NCBI GenBank assembly: GCA_964648005.1
Contig: CAZYKR010000045.1
Location: 1-20,118 of the forward strand
From: JAGQTE01 sp964648005
GTDB lineage: Bacteria > Actinomycetota > Acidimicrobiia > Acidimicrobiales > Acidimicrobilacustridaceae
Direction of reading: 5' to 3'
Length of the DNA: 20,118 nucleotides
The position numbers and the translations under genes are program-made. A model generated the notes under the pieces. That model was given only the letters and a program-made list of their open reading frames with translations. It searched no databases and was not told the origin of the DNA. Below, piece by piece: positions 11,401 to 15,494 of this stretch (its first letter is position 1; the number at the start of each line of letters is the position of its first letter).

Positions 11401-11655
11401 GTCGCTGACCAACAACCCGTTCGTCGTCCATACGACGCGCTGGGCGTCGACGCCGATGGCGGTGGCGCTGGCACCGCCCGTGCTGCCGGCGATGGTGAAG
11501 ATCTCACCGTTCGCCGCCGCCACGGGTGGTGCCGTGGCGATGGTCGGGAGGAGGACTCCGATGACCACCGCCACGAGCACCACCGCTGCGGTGAGGGGCG
11601 ATCGAGCCGAACGTCGGGAGGTCGCTGCGGTGTGCATGTCCGCATCGTCGGGCAC
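8410..11655 (-). CDS. Secreted NHL-repeat beta-propeller protein with three C-terminal tandem modules
   Basis: Exported structural or binding protein of about 1081 residues; no enzymatic motif seen. A basic N-terminus and hydrophobic stretch (LTAAVVLVAVVIGVLLPTIA) followed by ...PPVAAANG form a Sec signal peptide. Residues ~50-705 contain about twelve NHL-type blades, the first degenerate, each resembling 'GIAVDAAGNLYIADSxNxRIRKI' and then 'ISTVAGxGTxGFSGDGGxATxA'; twelve blades could make two six-bladed propellers. Residues ~712-838, ~840-958 and ~961-1081 are three copies of a ~125-residue beta-rich module beginning xPARILDSRDGTGG and ending VIADVVGWY(G/D). There is no LPXTG motif or C-terminal membrane anchor, so release or non-covalent wall association is likely. 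The start is the GTG at 11655; an ATG at 11639 would also leave an intact signal peptide. Function in adhesion or envelope structure is inference. Confidence 0.88.
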   Translation of the reverse strand: MPDDADMHTAATSRRSARSPLTAAVVLVAVVIGVLLPTIATAPPVAAANGEIFTIAGSTGGASATAIGVDAQRVVWTTNGLLVSDFRAFGVRRVDLAAGTQQMIAGNGALGHGTDGVAATSTELWQPQDMARDAAGNVYVADALVRKVRKITPGGVISTYAGTGSSSSTGDGGPATAAAIGSPKGLALDAAGNLYIADALGDRIRRVTPGGIISTVAGTGTAGFGGDGGAATAALLNGPEDVAIASTGELLIADTQNHRIRQVSGGIISTVAGNGTAALAGDGGTATAASLKSPRAVEKTAAGMYIADTGNSRIRKVTGGIITSYAGGGSSAADGLVRTSALISSPTGISVAPNGEVFFAEEYSGRARKIGTDNKVWTVAGNGTEAFSGDGGQATSAQIDGPRGIAVAANGDIYIADSWNGRIRKRATTGLISTVAGDGSSTADGGPALGFDLDWPSDVDIDLAGNLYVVDTGRDKVFKITPAGIITTYAGTGVAGYAGDGGWATNAKLYDPRNVAVSPSGAVFVADTSNHRVRRIDPDGSILTVAGTGVAGFSGDGGPGASAKLDFPTGLAVEPTGALLIVDNNNGRVRRLSTDQKISTVAGNGTTGSTGDGGSATAAGLDDPIGVAVDEAGNIFVGEYAHIRRVDIATNVISTIAGNGAEGWSGDYGQATAARLVSSTDLAFDAGGNLISAQYSAGRLRRIVGVGSPGAKYHPLTPARILDSRDGTGGFATPWPANTTRDVKVTGVGGVPASGVGSVVVNVTVTGGTAASHLTAWPTGVTKPLASNLNWPAGDTRPNLVTVKVGAGGKISLFNNSGSVHVIADVVGWYDTGTAVSGDLFTPLAPARILDSREGTGGFASPWGAGTTRDLQVSTKGGVPAGATAVALNVTVVNGSAASHLTVWPTGVAKPTASNLNWPAGAVRPNLVIVKLGTGGKVSLFNNGGTVDVIADVVGYFGTTGDRFHPTVPHRLVDSRDGTGTTATPWAAGSTRNVTVASVGPVPKSAKAVVLNVTVTGGTAPSHLTVWPAGVTKPTASSLNWNAGQTVPNLVVVKVGDGGLASIFNNAGNAHVIADVVGWYG

Positions 11656-11836
11656 ATCGCGCTGCGGATCTCGACGTTGTGCACCGTCGCGCTACGGCGC
11701 GCGCTGCGGATTCCACCGCCGATCGGCGCCGCGCCGACGACTTCCCCGGTCGACCCCCGAGCAACGCCACGGATCCTGCGGTGCCGACCCGGCATCTCCC
11801 GGGTGGACACCACACGATCAGGGGTTCCTGGGTGGG

Positions 11837-11864
11837 TTGACAAACTGACGGATGTTGTTACCTT
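11837..11864 (+). promoter_or_regulatory. Promoter of the TetR-alkB operon
   Basis: A consensus -35 TTGACA (11837-11842) and a -10 TACCTT (11859-11864) are separated by 16 nt. The GTG start of the TetR gene follows 7 nt after the -10 box, so the mRNA is probably leaderless. This is the only promoter in the window with a perfect -35 hexamer, suggesting a strong promoter held down by repression. Confidence 0.65.
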
Positions 11865-11868
11865 GTCA
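11838..11868. promoter_or_regulatory. Candidate TetR autoregulatory operator
   Basis: Inverted half-sites TGACAA (11838-11843) and TTGTCA (11863-11868) are separated by 19 nt. One half-site overlaps the -35 box and the other the -10 box and start region, so a bound dimer would block RNA polymerase. The flanks extend the symmetry imperfectly (GGGT before, CACCC after). Autorepression by the adjacent TetR protein is inference from position. Confidence 0.45.
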
Positions 11869-11871
11869 CCC

Positions 11872-12471
11872 GTGCCCGCCTCCGCTGACGCCACCCGCTC
11901 CGCGCGCGACCGCCTCCTCGACGCCGCCGTCGACGTGGCAACCACCAACGGCCTGACCAAGCTCTCCGTCGGCGACGTCGCCAAGCGCGCCGGGCTCAGC
12001 CGCCAGACGCTCTACAAGCACTTCGCCAGCAAGGACGACCTCGTCGCCCAGGCCGTGCTGCGCGAGACGGGCGCCATGGTCGAGCAGGTCGTCGCCGCCG
12101 CCGACGCCCACGACGACCCCGAGGACTCGCTCGAGGCCGCCATCGCCACGATGTTGCGGGTGGCGCGCGCCCACCCGCTGCTCGACCGCCTGATCACAAC
12201 CGAGCCCGAGGCGCTGCTGCCGCTGCTCGTCGGCGATCGCGGTCCGGTGCCCGGCGCCGTGCGCGCCGTCGGCGAGTCGGTCCTCGCCCAGCGCCTCCCC
12301 GACCTGGACCCCGCCGACGTGCACCGCGCCGCCGACGTCCTCGGCCGCCTGCTCGTGTCCTACGCCGTCGCCGCCCCCGACGAGCCACCCGAGGTCGTCG
12401 CCGCCTTCCTGGCCCGCACCCTCACCGCCGGCCTGACGTCCTCGGCCGACGCACCCACCTCGCACCGCTGA
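11872..12471 (+). CDS. TetR-family transcriptional regulator of the alkB operon
   Basis: A 199-residue DNA-binding repressor. The N-terminal helix-turn-helix is typical of TetR (ARDRLLDAAVDVATTNGLTKLSVGDVAK... then AGLSRQTLYKHFASKDDLV, roughly residues 12-62); the helical C-terminal domain would bind the inducer and dimerise. The frame is open far upstream opposite the NHL gene, but GTG 11872 is the sensible start: it lies 7 nt after a TACCTT -10 box and places the HTH at the usual distance from the N-terminus. AlkB follows after 22 bp, so the likely role is control of alkane hydroxylation in response to a hydrocarbon, fatty acid or acyl-CoA. TetR regulators adjoin alkB in other actinobacteria; the ligand here is unknown. 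Confidence 0.9.
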   Translation: MPASADATRSARDRLLDAAVDVATTNGLTKLSVGDVAKRAGLSRQTLYKHFASKDDLVAQAVLRETGAMVEQVVAAADAHDDPEDSLEAAIATMLRVARAHPLLDRLITTEPEALLPLLVGDRGPVPGAVRAVGESVLAQRLPDLDPADVHRAADVLGRLLVSYAVAAPDEPPEVVAAFLARTLTAGLTSSADAPTSHR

Positions 12472-12480
12472 ACCTTCCCC

Positions 12481-12487
12481 AGGAGGT
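12481..12487 (+). promoter_or_regulatory. Strong ribosome binding site of alkB
   Basis: AGGAGGT lies 6 nt before the alkB ATG. It is a near-perfect anti-16S match, which contrasts with the leaderless TetR gene just upstream and suggests that AlkB is translated much more strongly than its regulator from the same transcript. Confidence 0.75.
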
Positions 12488-12493
12488 CTCCCC

Positions 12494-13684
12494 ATGGCAA
12501 CGATCACCCACACCGTCGACGGTCGAGCCGAGACGTGGCGCGACCCCAAGCGCTACCTGTGGCCGCTGTCGCTCATCGTGCCGTTGTTGCCGCTGCTGGC
12601 CTGGGCCGCCGTCGACGCCACCGGCTGGGATGTCTTCTGGTACGCGGGCCCGCTGTGGATCCTCGTCGGGGTCCCGGTCCTCGACACCCTCGTCGGCACC
12701 GACCGCGGCAACCCACCGGAGTGGGCCTACGGCGCCCTCGACGACGACCGCTACTACCGCATCCTCACCTACCTGTACCTGCCGCTGCAGTACCTGACCT
12801 TCTTCTGGGGTCTCTGGATGGTGGTCGACGGCGGGCTGAGCCTGTTCGCCCAGATCGGGCTGACGCTCACGATCGGCGCAGTCGGCGGCATCGGCATCGC
12901 CAACGCCCACGAGCTCGGCCACAAGAAGGACAAGCTCGAGCGCTGGCTGGCAAAGGTCGTGCTGGCCCAGACCGGCTACGGCCACTTCGAGATCGAGCAC
13001 AACCGCGGCCACCACACCCGGGTGGCCACACCCGACGATCCGGCGACCGCCCGCTTCGGCGAGTCCTTCTGGCGGTTCTTCCCCCGCAGCGTCGTCGGCG
13101 GTGTCCGCTCCGGCTGGCGCCTGGAGAAGCAGCGCCTCGCCCGCAAGGGCTCGGGCCCGTGGAACGTCCGCAACGACGTCCTCAACGCCTGGGTGATGTC
13201 GGTCGTGCTGTTCGCCGTCACCATCGCCGTGCTCGGCCCGGCGGTCATCCCGTGGCTGATCCTCCAGGCGGTGTTGGGCTTCTCGCTGCTCGAGGTCGTC
13301 AACTACCTCGAGCACTACGGCCTGCTGCGCCAGCAGGACGAGACCGGTCGCTACGAGCGCACCCGGCCCGCCCACTCGTGGAACAGCGACCACATCGTCA
13401 CCAACGTCGTGCTCTACGGGCTCGAGCGCCACTCCGATCACCACGCCAACCCCACCCGCCGCTACCAGACGCTGCGGACCTTCGACGAGGCGCCCCAGCT
13501 GCCGTCGGGCTACGGCACGATGATCGGCCTCGCCTACGTCCCGCCGCTGTGGCGCAAGGTGATGGATCACCGGGTGCTCGACGTGTACGACGGCGACCTG
13601 TCGAAGATCAACATCGACCCCCGCACGCGCGACCGCATCCTCGCCCGCTACGGCTCGGCCCTCGACGCCGCCGATGTCGCCTGA
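12494..13684 (+). CDS. alkB: Alkane 1-monooxygenase (membrane non-haem diiron)
   Basis: Oxidises the terminal carbon of n-alkanes to 1-alkanols at the cytoplasmic membrane, using O2 and electrons from rubredoxin. The 396-residue length is normal. All family histidine motifs are present: HELGHK (139-144), EHNRGHH (168-174), NYLEHYGL with His274, and LERHSDHH with His313, 316 and 317. About six hydrophobic spans occur, including residues 19-40, 43-60 and a hydrophobic stretch near 230-265. The motif wording (LERHSDHHANPTRRYQ) matches true AlkB rather than fatty-acid desaturases or xylene monooxygenase. It sits in an operon after its TetR regulator and before a DUF2277 gene. No rubredoxin or rubredoxin reductase gene is in this window and no rubredoxin domain is fused at the C-terminus, so electron donors must be encoded elsewhere. 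Confidence 0.95.
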   Translation: MATITHTVDGRAETWRDPKRYLWPLSLIVPLLPLLAWAAVDATGWDVFWYAGPLWILVGVPVLDTLVGTDRGNPPEWAYGALDDDRYYRILTYLYLPLQYLTFFWGLWMVVDGGLSLFAQIGLTLTIGAVGGIGIANAHELGHKKDKLERWLAKVVLAQTGYGHFEIEHNRGHHTRVATPDDPATARFGESFWRFFPRSVVGGVRSGWRLEKQRLARKGSGPWNVRNDVLNAWVMSVVLFAVTIAVLGPAVIPWLILQAVLGFSLLEVVNYLEHYGLLRQQDETGRYERTRPAHSWNSDHIVTNVVLYGLERHSDHHANPTRRYQTLRTFDEAPQLPSGYGTMIGLAYVPPLWRKVMDHRVLDVYDGDLSKINIDPRTRDRILARYGSALDAADVA

Positions 13685-13697
13685 GAGGCTGGGCGGC

Positions 13698-13949
13698 ATG
13701 TGCCGCAACATCACCGAGCTGCGCGGCCTCGAGCCCCCGGCCACCGCCGAGGAGATCGAGGCCGCGGCGCGTCAGTACATCCGCAAGGTCTCGGGCATCC
13801 GCCACCCCAACGCCGCGCTGACCGAGCGCTTCGAGGCCGCGGTCGCCGAGGTGGCCGCCACCACGACGGCGCTGCTGAGCGAGCTGCCCGCCCGTCGGCA
13901 GCCGCCGAAGACCGATCCGCCACTCCGGCGAGGCCACACCCACGCCTGA
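13698..13949 (+). CDS. DUF2277 family small protein
   Basis: An 83-residue protein of unknown function. It begins MCRNITELRGLEPPATAEEIEAAARQ and continues YIRKVSGIRHP, the pattern I recognise as DUF2277 (Met-Cys-Arg-Asn start, 'EPPAT..EI..AA.QY.RKVSG'). The start is ATG 13698, not the in-frame ATG 24 nt upstream inside the end of alkB, because the family begins directly with MCRN. AGAGG at 13684-13688, touching the alkB stop, can act as ribosome binding site. The 13-bp gap to alkB implies co-transcription. The C-terminal tail (RRQPPKTDPPLRRGHTHA) is basic and probably disordered. The conserved Cys2 suggests a metal or redox role, but that is speculation. Confidence 0.85.
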   Translation: MCRNITELRGLEPPATAEEIEAAARQYIRKVSGIRHPNAALTERFEAAVAEVAATTTALLSELPARRQPPKTDPPLRRGHTHA

Positions 13950-13980
13950 GCCGCGGGTCGGTCAGCCGGTCGACAACCCG

Positions 13981-14613
13981 TCAGTCGGTCGGCGCCAGGG
14001 AGGCGAAGGCCCGCGCCCGGTCGAGCATCGCCTGGCGCTCGTCGAGGTCGGTGGCGCCCACCAGGACGTAGCGGTCGCGGAACTCCGGGCGCAGCTCGCC
14101 GTCGTCGTCGAGCAGCCACGGCATGGCCAACCGACGCGGCACCCGCACGACCTCGGGTTGCTCGAGCGTCCCGAAGACGCGGTCCCACCAGTCGAGCGTC
14201 ACGCCATGGTTGGTCATCGGGTGACCGAAGTGGTGATGGAAGTGGTGCACCCGCAGCCACGCGCTGTAACGGCCTGACGGCGCCCGCCGGTGCGCCACAG
14301 CGTGCTGGTACTCGTAGTGGAAGTACCCGACGATCCACCCCAACCCCAGGCCGACGCCGAAGGCCGGGCCGGCCAACCACCAGCCGAGCGGCGCCCACAG
14401 CAGACCGCCGGTGAGCCAGACGCCGATCCAGCTGAGCAGCGTCGTCGTCTCGTAGCGCCACGTCGAGTGCACGTGGTGGTTGAGGTGCTCGCGGCTCATG
14501 ATCCCCTTGCCGTAGAGCTCGTGCATGGCGAAGCGGTGCAGCAGGTACTCGCCGAGCGTCCACAGGAAGGCGCCGGCGACCAGTGCCGCGGCGAACACCA
14601 CCATCGTCGTCAT
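13981..14613 (-). CDS. Fatty acid hydroxylase / sterol desaturase superfamily membrane protein
   Basis: A 210-residue integral membrane non-haem diiron enzyme, probably hydroxylating or desaturating a lipid. Histidine clusters follow the superfamily pattern: H26-x4-H31 (HRFAMH), HLNHHVH (43-49), HYEYQHAVAH (99-108) and HHFHHHFGHPMTNHG (123-137). Hydrophobic spans lie at ~5-25 and ~60-98. Fatty acid 2-hydroxylase, carotenoid hydroxylase and C-4 sterol oxidase all share this layout, so the substrate is undetermined. The ATG at 14613 overlaps the upstream TetR stop (TGATG) and has a GGAGGT Shine-Dalgarno 8 nt away. An open frame continues upstream but only as antiphase coding of the TetR gene. 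Coupling to TetR implies shared transcription from the palindrome promoter. Confidence 0.88.
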   Translation of the reverse strand: MTTMVVFAAALVAGAFLWTLGEYLLHRFAMHELYGKGIMSREHLNHHVHSTWRYETTTLLSWIGVWLTGGLLWAPLGWWLAGPAFGVGLGLGWIVGYFHYEYQHAVAHRRAPSGRYSAWLRVHHFHHHFGHPMTNHGVTLDWWDRVFGTLEQPEVVRVPRRLAMPWLLDDDGELRPEFRDRYVLVGATDLDERQAMLDRARAFASLAPTD

Positions 14614-15386
14614 CACGACACACCTCCGTCGTCGGGGAGCCGGCGGGCCAGATCGCGCGCCACTGCCAGCTCGGTACGGTCGGCGCCCCAACCGGTGAGC
14701 AGGGCGTCGGTCAACTCGTCGCCGAGCAGCGTGCCCGTGACCGGCACGCCCGCCGACAGCGCGTCGACCAGCAGCGCGCCGTTCAGCGCCGTGATCCACG
14801 TGAGCGTCCGCACCAGCGCGCCGTCGAGCGGCTGGCCGAGCGGATCGACGTCGGCGGGCCGGGACGCCAACGCTCCCGACTCCACGGCCGCCGCCAAGAG
14901 CCGACGCGGGACGTCGAGCACATGGAAGGCCACCGGCACGATGGCGGCGAGGTCGTCGGGGTCCTGCACGCCGTCGGTCACCAGCAGCTGCTGCTGCAGG
15001 CGGAACTCGTAGGGGTACCGCTCCGGCGCCGACAGGAACAGGTCGCTGAAGGCGACGAGACGCACCAGTGCTGCCGTGGTCGGCGAAGGTTCGGGCCGCA
15101 GCGCCGCCAGCGCGCTCGACCACCCCGCCAGCGCCGTGTCCGCCACCGCCCCCAGCCGCTGCAGCGCCTGAGTCTGGAGCGCCGCCAGCAACGCCGAACG
15201 CGACGAGAAGTAGGTGTAGAGCGATGCCGGGGCGTAGTCGGCCGCCTCGGCCAACGCCGCCATGGTCAATCCCTCGACGCCGTCACGTTCGACGATCTGC
15301 GCCGCCAGACCGAGCAGGTGCTCCCGGCGGGCCGCCCGCTTCCGGGACCGCCGGTCGATCGATGGATCTACGATTTCCGAAGGCAC
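14613..15386 (-). CDS. TetR-family transcriptional regulator (palindrome-associated)
   Basis: A 257-residue regulator starting at the GTG at 15386 (VPSEIVDPSIDRRSRKRAARREHLL...). The helix-turn-helix (about residues 18-65) contains LAAQIVERDGVEGLTMAALA and SLYTYFSSRSALLAAL, the classic TetR pattern. The C-terminal ligand-binding domain is larger than in the first TetR here and could resemble WHG/TetR_C-type domains; the ligand is unknown. An ATG-less extension to 15461 exists in frame, but the GTG is preferred because a TACGAT -10 box lies 7 nt upstream and a TTGCCT -35-like box 17 nt further. The first codons are encoded by one arm of the 49-bp palindrome. It overlaps the hydroxylase start by one base and probably controls that gene and itself. 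Confidence 0.88.
   Translation of the reverse strand: MPSEIVDPSIDRRSRKRAARREHLLGLAAQIVERDGVEGLTMAALAEAADYAPASLYTYFSSRSALLAALQTQALQRLGAVADTALAGWSSALAALRPEPSPTTAALVRLVAFSDLFLSAPERYPYEFRLQQQLLVTDGVQDPDDLAAIVPVAFHVLDVPRRLLAAAVESGALASRPADVDPLGQPLDGALVRTLTWITALNGALLVDALSAGVPVTGTLLGDELTDALLTGWGADRTELAVARDLARRLPDDGGVS
14622..14627 (-). promoter_or_regulatory. Ribosome binding site for the fatty acid hydroxylase
   Basis: GGAGGT on the minus strand lies 8 nt before the ATG at 14613, inside the last codons of the TetR gene. It supports this start and reinitiation at the TGATG stop-start overlap. Confidence 0.7.
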
Positions 15387-15408
15387 GTCGGAAATCGTAG
15401 ATCCATCG
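15360..15408. repeat. 49-bp palindrome, 21-bp perfect arms and 7-nt spacer; candidate TetR operator
   Basis: Arms at 15360-15380 and 15388-15408 are perfect reverse complements around the spacer AGGCACG; the right arm begins TCGGAAATCGTAGATCCATC. The minus-strand -10 box (TACGAT, 15394-15399) lies in the right arm, and the TetR GTG start (15384-15386) is at the exact centre. Transcription would begin near the centre, so the TetR mRNA would contain only one arm and could not fold this hairpin; a DNA-level operator is therefore more likely than an RNA element. Confidence 0.8.
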
Positions 15409-15422
15409 GTTCGTAGAGGCAA
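15394..15422 (-). promoter_or_regulatory. Promoter of the TetR-hydroxylase operon
   Basis: On the minus strand a -35-like TTGCCT (15422-15417) is followed by 17 nt and the -10 TACGAT (15399-15394), then 7 nt to the GTG start. This implies a leaderless transcript. The -10 box is fully inside the palindrome, which would be occluded by a bound repressor. Confidence 0.55.
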
Positions 15423-15480
15423 GCGCCGACGTGAGCGACACCTGTCACAGGATCGCAACAAGTGATCGCATGGTGTGCAC

Positions 15481-15486
15481 TAGCCT
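15481..15486 (+). promoter_or_regulatory. Probable -10 box of leaderless protease promoter
   Basis: TAGCCT lies 8 nt before the ATG at 15495, with a C-rich spacer that has no Shine-Dalgarno. The match in hexamer and spacing to the hydrolase promoter favours 15495 over the earlier in-frame ATG at 15462. Confidence 0.55.
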
Positions 15487-15494
15487 CCCCCGCC

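Larger units (their letters stand above)
11656..11871. other. Divergent regulatory region between NHL gene and alkane operon
   Basis: This 216-bp gap separates divergent genes. The right end holds the TetR promoter/operator. The middle has two inverted repeats: TCGGCGC-C-GCGCCGA (11723-11737) and ACCCGG-N6-CCGGGT (11787-11804). The left part has a 12-nt direct repeat CGCGCTGCGGAT (11658-11669 and 11700-11711) with an imperfect third copy, CGCGCTACGG, at 11688-11697. I see no clear TANNNT box correctly spaced from the NHL gene start, so its promoter is not located. Confidence 0.5.

Noticed and set aside
9500..11500. Regularly spaced, similar DNA segments resembling a repeat array
   Set aside because: The periodicity is that of the NHL blades (codons for VAGxGT...GDGG); it is in frame, diverged and has no CRISPR-like exact repeats or spacers.
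9514..11871. Long in-frame extension upstream of the first TetR gene
   Set aside because: It lies antisense to the NHL-repeat gene and reads as repetitive Arg/Asp/Gly/Val sequence; the GTG at 11872 has a promoter and places the HTH correctly.
13954..13980. Short inverted repeat CGGGT...ACCCG between DUF2277 and hydroxylase genes as a terminator
   Set aside because: Only a 5-bp stem with a 17-nt loop, easily expected by chance in this composition.
15360..15408. The palindrome as an intrinsic terminator or RNA hairpin of the TetR mRNA
   Set aside because: It has no T-tract, and the inferred transcription start lies at its centre, so the transcript would carry only one arm.
15462..15494. Alternative start of the protease at ATG 15462
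   Set aside because: It would add an 11-residue extension ahead of a good signal peptide and would place the TAGCCT box inside the coding sequence.
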